Positions 43,719 to 52,990 of a stretch of 64,000 nucleotides of DNA are shown here, in pieces. The stretch lies in assembly GCF_019704555.1 (NCBI RefSeq), contig NZ_AP024745.1, positions 5,092,501 to 5,156,500 of the forward strand. The letters run 5' to 3'. This stretch comes from Actinoplanes sp. L3-i22. Lineage in GTDB: Bacteria > Actinomycetota > Actinomycetes > Mycobacteriales > Micromonosporaceae. The notes below the pieces were generated by a model. That model was not told where the DNA came from and searched no databases. It saw only the letters and a list, made by a program, of their open reading frames with translations. Numbering within the stretch: the first letter of the stretch is position 1; the number at the start of each line of letters is the position of its first letter. Position numbers and translations under genes: made by a program.

Positions 43719-46700
43719 GTGGGTTCGCCGCGACTGCAGATCCTCGGCCCGTTGCGGATCTGGCGGGATGACGCCGAGGTCGATCCCGGGCCCCGCCAGC
43801 AGGTGTTCCTGCTGAGCGTGCTGCTCGCGCGCGCCGGGCAGCCGGTCAGCGTGCACGAGCTGGTCGACCTGCTCTGGTCCGAGGACGCCCCGACCAGCGC
43901 GGTCAACGTCATCCAGAAGCACATCGGCACCCTGCGGCGGCTGCTCGAGCCGTGGCTGCCGGCCCGCGAGCCGGGCTCCTACCTGCGCCTGCACGGCAAC
44001 GGCTACCTGTTCGTCGCGGACCGCGAGGTGCTGGACCTCGTCGAGTTCCGGGCCCTGGTGGCCCGGGCCGAGGCCGGGCCGGGCGGCGAGGCCGCGCTCG
44101 ACGACTACGCGCGGGCGCTCGCGCTGTGGAACGGCCCGGCCGGTGGCGCCGCCGCCGACGGGCCGGCCCGGCCGATCCTCGCCGCGCTCGACGAGGAGTT
44201 CTTCGCCGCCTGCACGGCCGCCGCCGGCCTCGCGGTCGCGCTCGGCCGGCCGCAGCCGGTGCTGCGGCCGCTGCGCCTGGCCGCCTCGATGGCGCCGCTG
44301 CACGAGCTGGTGCAGGCGAGCCTGATCACCGCGCTGGGCGCGGCCGGGCAGCAGGCCGAGGCGCTCGCCCTGGCCGCCCGGGTCCGCGACCGGCTCGCCG
44401 ACGAGCTCGGCATCGATCCCGGTCCGGCGCTGCGGGCCGCCCACCAGCAGGTCCAGGGCGGCCCACCGGCCACCGACACCGGCGATCACCTGCCGCCCGC
44501 CGGCCCCGCCGCGAGCGGCCTGGTCGGCCGGGCCGAGGAACTGGCCGTGCTGCGCCGCGCGGTGGAGCAGGCCCGGACCGGCGGCGCCGGGCTGGTCGTG
44601 GTCGAGGGCGAGCCCGGGGTCGGCAAGACCCGGCTGCTCGAGGAGGCGGCCGCCGAGGCCGGCCGGGGCGGCACACTCGTGGTCTGGGGCCACTGCCTGG
44701 AGGGCGCCGGAACCCCGTCGATGTGGCCGTGGGTCGAGGCGGTCGGCACGATCCTGGACAGCCTGCCCGAACCGGCCCGCCGGCAGTGGCTCGACGGCGA
44801 CCTGGGCCGGCTCGTCGCGCCCGGCCCGACCGCGCTCGACGCGCCGCTGCAGCCGGACAACGGCACCCAGTTCCGCCTCTTCGAACGGGTGGTGGACGCG
44901 GTCGCGCAGGCCGCGGCCCAGCACCGGCTGATGCTGATCGTCGACGACCTGCAGTGGGCCGACCTCGGCTCGCTGCAGCTGTTCGGGCATCTGGCGGCGC
45001 GGCTGCCGGCCGGGGTCACGCTGGTCGGCGCGATGCGCACGCACGCGCCGCTGCCCGGTTCGCAGCTGACCCGGATGCTCGCCGGGGCCAGCCGGGCGCC
45101 CGGGCACCGCCGCGTCCCGCTCGGCCCGCTCGGCGAGGACGAGGTCGCCGAACTGGTGCGCCGGGAGATCGGTCAGGCGCCGGCGCCCGGGGTCGGCCGC
45201 GGCATCCGGGCCCGTACCGGCGGCAACCCGTTCTTCGTCCGGGAGCTGGCCCGGCTGCTGACCGCCGACGGCGGCGCCCTCACCGAGCAGTTCGCGGCCC
45301 GGGCCGGGGTGCCGGCCACCGTCCGCGACGTGGTCCGCGACCGGATGGCCGGGCTCGACGACACCACCCGCGGGCTGCTGCAGATCGCGGCGCTGGTCGG
45401 CCGGGAGGTCGAGGTCGGCCTGCTGGCCCGGGTCGCCGAGGTGGACGTGCCGGCCTGCCTGCGCGCCCTGGAACCGGTGGAGGCGCTCGGACTGCTCGGC
45501 CCGATCCCGGGCAACCCGTTCGCGCTGCGCTTCGCCCACGACCTGATCCGCGAGTCGGTCGCCGACACCACCCCGCGGCGGCGGGCGCCCCGGCTGCACC
45601 TGCGCGTCGCGGACGCGCTGAGCCTGGGCGACCCGGGCGGCGAGGACACCGTCGAGCGGCTCGCGCACCACCTGTGGGCGGCCGGCCCGCTGGCCGACCC
45701 GGCCCGGACCGCGACGGCGCTGGCCCGCGCCGGCCGGCGGGCGGCGGTCAAGGCCGCCTGGGACGCCGCCGAACGGCACCTGCGGGCGGCGGCGAAGGTG
45801 GCCCGCGCGGCGAACCTGGCCGAACTGGAACTGGCCGCGCTCTCGCAGCTGACCATGGTGCTCGGGATGCAGACCGGCTACGTCGGCTCCCCGCTCGACC
45901 TGTTGGAACGCTCCGAGGAGCTGGCCCGCGGCCTGGGCCGCGAGCTGGAGGCGACCAGTTTCCTGTTCACCCGCTGGACCGGCTGCTCGCAAGGCCTGCA
46001 GATCGAGCCGAGCGGGCGGCTGGCCCGCCGGCTGCGCGAGCGCGGCGAGGCGTCCGCCGATCCGGTCGTGCGCGGCTACGGCTGGCTGGCCTGGGGCATG
46101 CACCAGTGGGAGACCGGCCACATCGGCGAGGGGCTGCGGTTCCTGACCATGTCGGTGGCCGCGACCGCCGAGGGGTCGGTGCGGGAGGCGGACGTGCCGC
46201 TGGTGCGGGACCTCAAGCTGCTCTCGGCCGGGATCCTCGGGCTGATCACCGCGCTGCACGGGGATGTCGCCGGGGCCCGCAAACTGCTCGACGCGATGGA
46301 GGCCGACGCGGGCGGGGATCCGTACGCGATCACGTTCTGGGCCACGTTCTCGGCGATCACCGCGATGCTGTGCGGGGATCCGCAGTGGGCGCTGCGCGCG
46401 GCCGAGCGGGGGATCGCGGTCGACCCGGAGTTGTCGTTCGAGTTCCTCGGCACGTACCAGCGGCTGGCCCGCTGGTGGGCCCGGGCGGTCACCGGGCAGG
46501 ACCCGGCCGGCGCCGCGGTGGAGCTGGAGCGGCTGATCACCACCGGGCTGCTGGACCCGCCGCGCTCGTGCATCGTGACCTGGTACGGGGCGCTCGCCGA
46601 GGTCCGGATGACGATCGGGGCCCTGGACGGGGCGCAGGCCGCCCTGGAGCAGGCCGAGCAGAGCCTGGACCGGTACGGGCAGCGCTACGCCGAGGGCCTG

Positions 46701-46847
46701 ATCCTGCTGCTGCGGGCGCGGCTCGCGCAGGCGCACGGGGAGCCCGACGGCGTGGTCCGGGCCGCCACCGAGCGGACCCGGCAGCTGGCGGCCCGCACGG
46801 ACGCGCACCTGTTCGCCGGGGCCCGCGCGCCGGTCACCGGCGGGTGA
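43719..46847 (+). CDS. AfsR/SARP-type regulator with AAA ATPase and helical-repeat region
   Basis: A 1042-aa regulator. An OmpR-like winged helix (about residues 1-90; LQILGPLRIWRDD, VLLARAGQPVSVHELVDLLW) is followed by a bacterial transcriptional activation domain (about 95-245). An AAA_16-type ATPase follows, with Walker A GEPGVGKTR (about 298-306) and Walker B LMLIVDDLQWAD. The C-terminal half is helical and TPR-like. Such proteins activate secondary-metabolite or stress genes. GTG 43719 is chosen because GGGGGTGGA lies about 8 nt upstream and homology begins there; the frame is open from 43662. It is divergent from the carotenoid oxygenase gene. Confidence 0.88.
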   Translation: MGSPRLQILGPLRIWRDDAEVDPGPRQQVFLLSVLLARAGQPVSVHELVDLLWSEDAPTSAVNVIQKHIGTLRRLLEPWLPAREPGSYLRLHGNGYLFVADREVLDLVEFRALVARAEAGPGGEAALDDYARALALWNGPAGGAAADGPARPILAALDEEFFAACTAAAGLAVALGRPQPVLRPLRLAASMAPLHELVQASLITALGAAGQQAEALALAARVRDRLADELGIDPGPALRAAHQQVQGGPPATDTGDHLPPAGPAASGLVGRAEELAVLRRAVEQARTGGAGLVVVEGEPGVGKTRLLEEAAAEAGRGGTLVVWGHCLEGAGTPSMWPWVEAVGTILDSLPEPARRQWLDGDLGRLVAPGPTALDAPLQPDNGTQFRLFERVVDAVAQAAAQHRLMLIVDDLQWADLGSLQLFGHLAARLPAGVTLVGAMRTHAPLPGSQLTRMLAGASRAPGHRRVPLGPLGEDEVAELVRREIGQAPAPGVGRGIRARTGGNPFFVRELARLLTADGGALTEQFAARAGVPATVRDVVRDRMAGLDDTTRGLLQIAALVGREVEVGLLARVAEVDVPACLRALEPVEALGLLGPIPGNPFALRFAHDLIRESVADTTPRRRAPRLHLRVADALSLGDPGGEDTVERLAHHLWAAGPLADPARTATALARAGRRAAVKAAWDAAERHLRAAAKVARAANLAELELAALSQLTMVLGMQTGYVGSPLDLLERSEELARGLGRELEATSFLFTRWTGCSQGLQIEPSGRLARRLRERGEASADPVVRGYGWLAWGMHQWETGHIGEGLRFLTMSVAATAEGSVREADVPLVRDLKLLSAGILGLITALHGDVAGARKLLDAMEADAGGDPYAITFWATFSAITAMLCGDPQWALRAAERGIAVDPELSFEFLGTYQRLARWWARAVTGQDPAGAAVELERLITTGLLDPPRSCIVTWYGALAEVRMTIGALDGAQAALEQAEQSLDRYGQRYAEGLILLLRARLAQAHGEPDGVVRAATERTRQLAARTDAHLFAGARAPVTGG

Positions 46848-46869
46848 GCGCCGCGCTATCGTGGTCGCC

Positions 46870-47292
46870 GTGATCGGGACAGCCGCGGCGACGATCGGGC
46901 GTAACGCCCGGACCGTGCTGCTGCTGTGCACCGTGTTCGGCCTGGCGATGATGCACACCCTGGGGCACGCCGGCGTCCGCGCCGAGCACTCCGGCAGCCC
47001 GGCGATGACCACTGCCGTGACGTCCTTCGTCGCCGCCCCGGCGACCGAGGCCTGCCCCGACGATCACTGCGCCGGCCATCACGACCACGAACAGATGAGC
47101 ATGTGGAGCGTGTGCCTGGCCGTCCTGGGCGGGCTGGCCGTCGTCGTGCTGCTGGCGATGGCGTTGCTGGCCGCCGCCCGCGCCGGCGGCCGTCCGCAAA
47201 GTGCCACGGCCATCCGGCGTCCGGCCACCCGGGCACCCCCGGCCGGCGGGGCCGGACTCGTCCTCGCTTCGACAGCGGTGCTGCGCATATAG
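46870..47292 (+). CDS. DUF6153-like small His-rich membrane protein
   Basis: A 140-aa protein with two membrane helices (about residues 12-32 and 72-98). The loop between carries ACPDDHCAGHHDHEQMSM, a His/Cys/Met-rich segment suited to copper or other soft-metal binding. The layout matches the small actinobacterial DUF6153 group, often next to DUF305 genes as here. TATCGT (46857-46862) ends 7 nt before GTG 46870, so this start is preferred over GTG 46861. The link to copper is inferred. Confidence 0.7.
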   Translation: MIGTAAATIGRNARTVLLLCTVFGLAMMHTLGHAGVRAEHSGSPAMTTAVTSFVAAPATEACPDDHCAGHHDHEQMSMWSVCLAVLGGLAVVVLLAMALLAAARAGGRPQSATAIRRPATRAPPAGGAGLVLASTAVLRI

Positions 47293-47347
47293 GAGCCCTC
47301 GTCCCGGAGAGCTTGCGCACACCCGTTTCTGTCGAAAGGTGAAATCG

Positions 47348-47950
47348 TTGTTTTTCTCCACCCGGCGCGGCCTGCTGGCCTGCGCCGCTGCCTGCGCCAT
47401 GCTGGTGGTGTCCGCCTGCGGCGGCACCGCCCCGGCACCCACCGCCGGCCCGGCCGCGGCCGGGGCCTCGGCGACCGCGACGTTCAACGCCGCCGACGTC
47501 GCCTTCGCCCAGCAGATGATCCCGCACCATGAGTCGGCCATCGCCATGGCCAAGATGGCCACCGGCCACGTCGGCGACCCCCGGGTGGCCGCGCTCGCCG
47601 GCAGGATCCAGGCGGCGCAGCAACCCGAGATCGACACCATGAACCGATGGCTGACCGCCTGGAAGATGCCCGTGCCGAGCCCGAGCGGCGACGCGATGGA
47701 GGGCATGGAGCACGGCGAGATGGCCGGCGTCGACGAGCTGGACATGACCGCGCTGATGAACGCCAAGGGCACCCCGTGGGACAAGGAGTTCCTGGCGGTG
47801 ATGGTCAAACACCACCAGGGCGCCCTGATCATGGCCCAGCAGGAGATCGCCGCCGGCGTCAACCCGGACGCCAAGGCGCTCGCCCAGCGGATCGTCACCG
47901 ATCAGCAGGCACAGATCACCGAGATGAAGCAGATCCGCGCCGGCCTGTAG
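47348..47950 (+). CDS. DUF305 lipoprotein
   Basis: A 200-aa lipoprotein. The signal peptide (FFSTRRGLLACAAACAMLVVSACGG) has a lipobox ending in Cys near residue 24. The mature DUF305 domain has the two conserved His pairs (QMIPHHESAIAMAKM and MVKHHQGALIMAQQE). The linker EGMEHGEMAGVDELDM is Met/His-rich. DUF305 proteins are ferritin-like four-helix bundles often associated with copper. TTG 47348 is preferred because AAAGGTG lies 6 nt upstream; GTG 47339 would add three residues. It follows the DUF6153-like gene by 55 nt. Confidence 0.85.
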   Translation: MFFSTRRGLLACAAACAMLVVSACGGTAPAPTAGPAAAGASATATFNAADVAFAQQMIPHHESAIAMAKMATGHVGDPRVAALAGRIQAAQQPEIDTMNRWLTAWKMPVPSPSGDAMEGMEHGEMAGVDELDMTALMNAKGTPWDKEFLAVMVKHHQGALIMAQQEIAAGVNPDAKALAQRIVTDQQAQITEMKQIRAGL

Positions 47951-47958
47951 ACGCGGTG

Positions 47959-47995
47959 TCGGGCAAGGGGCGGCGCTCGGCCGCCCCTTGCCCGA
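47959..47995. terminator. bidirectional terminator hairpin
   Basis: A perfect 16-bp inverted repeat (47959-47974 and 47980-47995) with a 5-nt loop, between the convergent DUF305 and symporter genes. Confidence 0.87.
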
Positions 47996-48004
47996 CCCGG
48001 ACCG

Positions 48005-49621
48005 TCAGACCGCGACGGGCACGGCGGGCTCGGCCGCGGGCTCCGGGGACCGGTCGGCGGTGTAGTCCTCCGGCACGGTGTCGTCGCCGTCGTCGCGGAT
48101 CTTCGCCGCCCGCAGCGCCAGCGTCACCAGGGTCGCCACCAGCAGGTTGACGGCGACCGCGAGGAAGCCGACGTACAGCGTGCGCGGCGAGTCCAGGCCC
48201 AGCTTGGACAGCGCGATCGCGGAGCCGCCGAAGTGCGCGTGGTGGGTCGCCGGGTTGGGGATCAGATACAGCATCCACAGCCCGGCGGTCATCCCGGCCG
48301 CCCAGCCGGCGATCAGCGCACCCTTGTGGAACCACCGGGTGTACAGCCCGATGCCCACCGACGGCAGCGTCTGCAGGATGATGACGCCGCCGATCAGCTG
48401 CAGGTCGATGGCGAACTGCGGGCTGATCGCGACCACGAACAGCAGCGCGCCGAACTTCACCAGCAGCGAGACGATCTTCGAGACCTTGGCCTCGCGGGCC
48501 GGGGTCGCCGAGCGGTCGAAGAACTCGGTCCAGATGTTGCGGGTGAACAGGTTCGCCGCCGCGATCGACATGATCGCCGCGGGGACCAGGGCGCCGATGC
48601 CGATGGCGGCGAACGCGACCCCGGCGAACCACTGCGGGAACAGCCCGTCGAACAACGCCGGCACGATGGTGTTGTTGTCGTTGAGCACCGGCGTGGTGTG
48701 CGCGGCGATCGCGCCGTAGCCGAGCAGCGCGATCAGGCCCAGCGCCAGCGAGTACGCCGGCAGCGCCGCCATGTTGCGCTTGATCACCCCGCGGTCGCGG
48801 CTGGCCAGCACCCCGGTCGCGGTGTGCGGGTAGAGGAACAGCGCCAGCGCCGAGCCCAGCGCCAGCGTGACGTAGTTGAGCTGGTTGTTGGCGTTGAGCA
48901 GGATCCCGTCGTTCGGGGCCGGGCTGGCCTCGAACTTGGCCGCCGCCGCGTCGAAGATGTGCCCCCAGCCGCCGAGCTTGATCGGCAGGTAGATCACCGC
49001 GGCGATGATCACCAGGTAGATCAGGCTGTCCTTGACGAACGCGATCAGCGCCGGCGCGCGCAGCCCGCTGGAGTAGGTGTAGGCGGCCAGGATGGCGAAC
49101 GCGATCAGGATCGGCAGGTGCCGGCCGAAGCCGCTCGCCCCGACCAGGCCCATCGTCTTGAGCGCCGCCTCGATCCCGACCAGCTGCAGGGCGATGTACG
49201 GCATCGTCGCCACGATCCCGGTGACCGCCACGACCAGCGCCAGCGCGGGCGACCGGTAGCGCTTGCGCACGAAGTCGGCTGGCGTGACCAGCCCGTGCCG
49301 GTAGGACACCGACCAGAGCCGCACCAGCGCGACCATCACCAGCGGATAGACCAGCACCGTGTACGGCACGGCGTAGAACCCGGTCGCCCCGGCCGCGAAC
49401 AGCAGCGCGGGCACCGCGACGAACGTGTACGCGGTGTAGATGTCCCCGCCGAGCAGGAACCAGGTGGTCCAGCCGCCGAACCTGCGCCCGCCCAGCCCCC
49501 ACTCGTCGAGGTGGTCGAGGGTGCCGGTGCGCCGCCACCGGGAGGCGGCGAACCCGAGCGCGCTGACGCCGAGGAACAGCACGGCGAACACGATGATCTG
49601 GGTCAGATGATCACGCCACAT
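48005..49621 (-). CDS. sodium:solute symporter (SSS family), monocarboxylate-permease-like
   Basis: A 538-aa transporter with 13 or so hydrophobic helices. It shows SSS-family features: GRRFGGWTTWFLLGGDIYTAYTFV in the second helix, YSSGLRAPALIAFVKD, and GIGALVPAAIMSIAAANLFTRNIW. The similarity is to MctP/MctC-type uptake systems for acetate, pyruvate or lactate. Its ATG overlaps the stop of the upstream DUF3311 gene (ATGA). That small membrane protein regularly accompanies this transporter group. The substrate is inferred. Confidence 0.88.
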   Translation of the reverse strand: MWRDHLTQIIVFAVLFLGVSALGFAASRWRRTGTLDHLDEWGLGGRRFGGWTTWFLLGGDIYTAYTFVAVPALLFAAGATGFYAVPYTVLVYPLVMVALVRLWSVSYRHGLVTPADFVRKRYRSPALALVVAVTGIVATMPYIALQLVGIEAALKTMGLVGASGFGRHLPILIAFAILAAYTYSSGLRAPALIAFVKDSLIYLVIIAAVIYLPIKLGGWGHIFDAAAAKFEASPAPNDGILLNANNQLNYVTLALGSALALFLYPHTATGVLASRDRGVIKRNMAALPAYSLALGLIALLGYGAIAAHTTPVLNDNNTIVPALFDGLFPQWFAGVAFAAIGIGALVPAAIMSIAAANLFTRNIWTEFFDRSATPAREAKVSKIVSLLVKFGALLFVVAISPQFAIDLQLIGGVIILQTLPSVGIGLYTRWFHKGALIAGWAAGMTAGLWMLYLIPNPATHHAHFGGSAIALSKLGLDSPRTLYVGFLAVAVNLLVATLVTLALRAAKIRDDGDDTVPEDYTADRSPEPAAEPAVPVAV

Positions 49622-49833
49622 CAGCGGTCACCGCCGCGCTCGGTGCGCCGGTACACGACGGTGGTGACGAGCACGACGACGCCGACGTAGGCCAGTTGCA
49701 GCCAGTAGAACAGCGGGAAGCCGCCCAGTCGCGGCTCGTCGGTGTTGAACAGCAACGTCAGCAGCGGCAGGACGATCGGAATCACCAGCAGCCAGTGCCA
49801 CGGGCTGCGCCCGGTTCGATTGCGAGTTGTCAT
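49621..49833 (-). CDS. DUF3311 small membrane subunit
   Basis: A 70-aa protein with two helices (about residues 12-32 and 40-62), typical of DUF3311: PIVLPLLTLLFNTDEPRLGGFPLFYWLQLAYV. It is the usual partner of SSS-type monocarboxylate transporters and overlaps that gene here by 4 nt. ATG 49833 is preferred over a start three codons upstream. Confidence 0.87.
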   Translation of the reverse strand: MTTRNRTGRSPWHWLLVIPIVLPLLTLLFNTDEPRLGGFPLFYWLQLAYVGVVVLVTTVVYRRTERGGDR

Positions 49834-49893
49834 GCCCTGCAAGAGTGCGCCGGCACTCCGGAAGTTCGACCCGTTTCGCGGTACGCCGTGTGA

Positions 49894-49922
49894 GCTGTAT
49901 CAATTCGTCCGGTAGGCGACAA
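49894..49922 (-). promoter_or_regulatory. promoter of the DUF3311-symporter operon
   Basis: Read on the reverse strand: TTGTCG (49917-49922), 17 bp, TACAGC (49894-49899). The ATG is about 60 nt downstream. Confidence 0.5.
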
Positions 49923-49951
49923 TAACTGTAAAGATCATTGGAAGTATCCGG

Positions 49952-49994
49952 TTCAGTCGATCTTCAGTGGTCCTCCACTGGCCCTGACTAGCTT
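49952..49994 (+). promoter_or_regulatory. SARP-type promoter of the second AfsR-like gene
   Basis: Three heptamers, TTCAGTC (49952-49958), TTCAGTG (49963-49969) and TCCACTG (49974-49980), repeat every 11 bp. They are followed after 8 bp by the -10 hexamer TAGCTT (49989-49994). This is the established SARP operator layout and suggests autoactivation by the gene downstream. Confidence 0.78.
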
Positions 49995-50026
49995 CAGGGG
50001 CTGCTTCGTGGGGGAGAGGGATTTGA

Positions 50027-52888
50027 TTGACCGATCAGAATGCGTTGCGCCTGCAGATCATGGGCCCGTTGCGGGTCTGGCGGGGTGACCTGGAGATCGA
50101 CGCCGGCCCGCGCCAGCAGCGCTGCCTGCTGGCGCTGCTCGCCGCCCAGGAGGGCCGGCCGATCAGCATGGCCGACCTGGTCGACCTGATCTGGGAGCAG
50201 GCCCCGCCGGCCAGCGCCGTCAACGTCGTGCACAAGTACATCGGCGCCCTGCGCCGGCTGCTCGAACCCGGCCTGCTGCTGCGCTCGGCCGGGTCGTACC
50301 TGACCCGGCACGACAGCGGATACCGCTTCACCGCCGGGCCGCAGACGCTCGACCTGGTGGCGTTCCGCCGGCTGGTGCGTGGGGCGAAGGAGGCGGCCGG
50401 GCAGAACCGGCTGCCGGCGGCGCTCGACGACTACGTGGCGGCGCTGCGGCTGTGCCAGGGCCCGGCCGGCGACACCCTGGCCGACACCACCGGGGCCACC
50501 GCGACGTTCGCCGGCATCGACGGCGAGTTCTACGACGCGGCGGTGGCCGCCGCCGCGATCAGCGCCCGGACCGGGGCGCCGGCGCGGGTGCTGCCGGCGC
50601 TGCGGCTGGCCGCCCGGATGAGCCGGCTGCACGAGCCGGTGCACGCCGCCCTGATGACCGCGCTGGCCGCGGCCGGGCACCAGGCCGAGGCCCTGGACGT
50701 CTACCGCAACCTGCGCGAACGTCTGGTCGACGAACTCGGCATCGATCCGGGCCGCGACCTGCAGGAGGCCCACCAGCGGGTGCTGACCCAGGCCGCGCCG
50801 CCCGCCGCCGAGCCGGCCGCCGTGGTGGCCGCCGCGCCGCTGTTGCGCCCGGCGCAGCTGCCGCCGGACCAGCCGATGTTCGTCGGCCGCGAGTACGAGC
50901 TGCGCGTCCTGCACGACCTGCTGCTGAGCATGCGCGACACCGGCCGGACCAGCCCGATGGTGGTCGGCGTCGACGGGATGGGCGGGGTCGGCAAGTCGAC
51001 GATCGTCGCGCACTTCGCCCACCAGGTCGCCGGTGACTTCACCGACGGGCAGCTCTACCTGGACCTGCGCGGCAACGAGGGCGAGGACGGCGGGGTCCCG
51101 GTCGGCGACGCGCTGCGCTCGCTGCTGTACGCGCTGGGCCTGCGCGCCGGGGACGTCCCGGACACCTTCGACGCGCTGGTCGGCACGTACCGCAGCCTGA
51201 CCGCCGGCAAGCGGATCCTGGTCCTGCTCGACGACGTGCGCGACGCCGCGCAGGCCCGCCCGCTGCTGCCCAGCTCGGTGGAGAGCCTGGTGCTGATCAC
51301 CAGCCGGCGCCCGCTGGTCGGGCTGGCCGCCTCGGACGGGGCGCGGCTGTACCGGGCGTACGTGCCGGAGCTGCCGGACGCCCGGGAGATCCTGCTGAAA
51401 CGGCTGGTCGCCGCGCGCGGGCCGGGCGCCGCCGGGCTCGAACCGGGCGCCCTCGACGAGATCATCGAGCTGTGCGGGCGGCTGCCGCTGGCCCTGGCGA
51501 TCCTGGCCGCCCGGCTGTGCGTACGGCCGAATCTGTCCCTGACGACGGTCGCCGCCGAACTACGTGACGGCGCCCGGCTGGCCGCCTTCCCGGAGGGGCG
51601 CGGCGTCACCGATCCGCGCACCGCGTTCTCCTGGTCGTACCGGCAGCTGAGCCCGGACGCGGCCCGGCTGTTCCGGCTGCTGTCGGTGGCACTGACCCCG
51701 GGGATCAGCCTGGCGGCGTGCGCGAGCCTGTCCGGGCGCGACCTGGACCGGACCCGCGCCGAGCTGGAGGAGCTGGCCGGGGCGGCGCTGGTCGCCGAGG
51801 GCGACGACGGCTCCTACGCCTCGCACGTGCTGGTCCGCGCGTACGCCGAAGAACTTCTGAGCACGGCGGACCCGGCGGCCGAGCGGCGGGCCGCGACCAC
51901 CCGCCTGCTGCAGTACTACCTGCACAGCAGCTTCAACGCGCAGGTGGTGCTGGCGCCGAACCGGATCCCGATCGCGCCGGAGCCGCCGGAGCCCGGTGTC
52001 GTGCCGGAGCGGCCGCTCACCTACCCGGAGTCGATCGGCTGGTTCGCCGGCCAGCGCGAGGTGCTCAAGGAGGCGGTCCGGGTGGCCGCCGACCTCGGCT
52101 ACGGCATCGTGCCGTGGCAGCTGGCGATCACCATGCAGCAGTACTTCGAGTGGTTCGGCTACTTCCAGGACTGGGAGGACGTGATGCGCTTCGCGCTGCG
52201 GGCCGCCCGCGAGCAGGGCGACGTGATCGGCGAGGCGCACGTGCTGCGCAGCCTGGCCGGGGCCCGCTGGTTCTTCGACGCCAACGACGAGTCGCTGGCC
52301 CTGCTCTCGGCCGCGCTGCAGGTCTTCGTCGAGCACGGCATGCTGCTGGAACAGGCGCTCACCCAGGTCAACTTCCACTCGGTGTTCACCGTGCTCGGCG
52401 AGCACGAGCAGGCGCTGGCCCGCGCCGAGGAGGCGGTGGCGCTGTGCCGGGCGGTCGGCAACGCCACCTCCGAGGTGCGCAGCCTGGACTGCAAGGGCCG
52501 CTCGCTGGCCCGGCTCGGCCAGCACGAGGCGGCCGCCCGGGTGCTGCAGCAGGCCCTCGAGCTCAACCTGCGGGTCGGCCGCCGGCACGAGGAGGCCATG
52601 ATCCGGGTCTCCATCGCGCACAACCTGGTCGACCTGGGCCGTACCGACGACGCGGTCCACCAGCTGAAACTCGGTGCCGAGGCGGCCCGCTCGGTGGGCC
52701 AGGGCCCGTATCACTTCGAGGCGTTCCGGAGCCTGGCCGAGCTGCTGATCATGACCGGCGACCTGGCCGGCGCGGGCGAGGCGTTCGACCGGGCCAGCGA
52801 GGTGCTTGAATCGTTCCAGGGCGGCGGGCCGCGGCACATGCAGGCCGGCCTGCGCGAACTCGCGCTGAAACTGTCCCGGCCGGTCTGA
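50027..52888 (+). CDS. AfsR-type SARP regulator with NB-ARC ATPase and TPR region
   Basis: A 953-aa regulator. The winged helix (about residues 5-95; LQIMGPLRVWRGDLEI, SMADLVDLIWEQAPPAS) binds DNA. The BTAD follows (about 100-250). The NB-ARC ATPase has P-loop DGMGGVGKST (about 318-327), ILVLLDDV and the GLPL-like RLPLALAILAARL. A TPR region ends the protein (about 690-940). This is the full AfsR layout. The start is TTG 50027, with GAGAGGGA about 6 nt upstream. SARP-type repeats in its own promoter and in front of nearby genes make it the likely master regulator of the 50-58 kb region. Confidence 0.9.
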   Translation: MTDQNALRLQIMGPLRVWRGDLEIDAGPRQQRCLLALLAAQEGRPISMADLVDLIWEQAPPASAVNVVHKYIGALRRLLEPGLLLRSAGSYLTRHDSGYRFTAGPQTLDLVAFRRLVRGAKEAAGQNRLPAALDDYVAALRLCQGPAGDTLADTTGATATFAGIDGEFYDAAVAAAAISARTGAPARVLPALRLAARMSRLHEPVHAALMTALAAAGHQAEALDVYRNLRERLVDELGIDPGRDLQEAHQRVLTQAAPPAAEPAAVVAAAPLLRPAQLPPDQPMFVGREYELRVLHDLLLSMRDTGRTSPMVVGVDGMGGVGKSTIVAHFAHQVAGDFTDGQLYLDLRGNEGEDGGVPVGDALRSLLYALGLRAGDVPDTFDALVGTYRSLTAGKRILVLLDDVRDAAQARPLLPSSVESLVLITSRRPLVGLAASDGARLYRAYVPELPDAREILLKRLVAARGPGAAGLEPGALDEIIELCGRLPLALAILAARLCVRPNLSLTTVAAELRDGARLAAFPEGRGVTDPRTAFSWSYRQLSPDAARLFRLLSVALTPGISLAACASLSGRDLDRTRAELEELAGAALVAEGDDGSYASHVLVRAYAEELLSTADPAAERRAATTRLLQYYLHSSFNAQVVLAPNRIPIAPEPPEPGVVPERPLTYPESIGWFAGQREVLKEAVRVAADLGYGIVPWQLAITMQQYFEWFGYFQDWEDVMRFALRAAREQGDVIGEAHVLRSLAGARWFFDANDESLALLSAALQVFVEHGMLLEQALTQVNFHSVFTVLGEHEQALARAEEAVALCRAVGNATSEVRSLDCKGRSLARLGQHEAAARVLQQALELNLRVGRRHEEAMIRVSIAHNLVDLGRTDDAVHQLKLGAEAARSVGQGPYHFEAFRSLAELLIMTGDLAGAGEAFDRASEVLESFQGGGPRHMQAGLRELALKLSRPV

Positions 52889-52919
52889 ACCGGGCAGTGA
52901 ACGATCGATCGGGTCCACG

Positions 52920-52951
52920 TCAAGTGCGGTTCAACAGGGCCGACCTACCGT
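52920..52951 (+). promoter_or_regulatory. weak SARP-type promoter element
   Basis: TCAAGTG (52920-52926), 4 nt, TCAACAG (52931-52937), 8 nt, TACCGT (52946-52951). Two heptamers with the right period and -10 distance, but a weaker match than the boxes at 49952 and 55985. It lies 39 bp before the Cys-rich 64-aa frame. Confidence 0.35.
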
Positions 52952-52990
52952 CGAGTGGTCTCGGTCACCACTCGCGATTGGACACCCCCG

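Noticed and set aside
43653..47012. 1119-codon reverse frame opposite the first AfsR-type gene
   Set aside because: Low-complexity Arg/Gly/Gln/Val composition and no domain; the forward strand has recognisable SARP and ATPase motifs.
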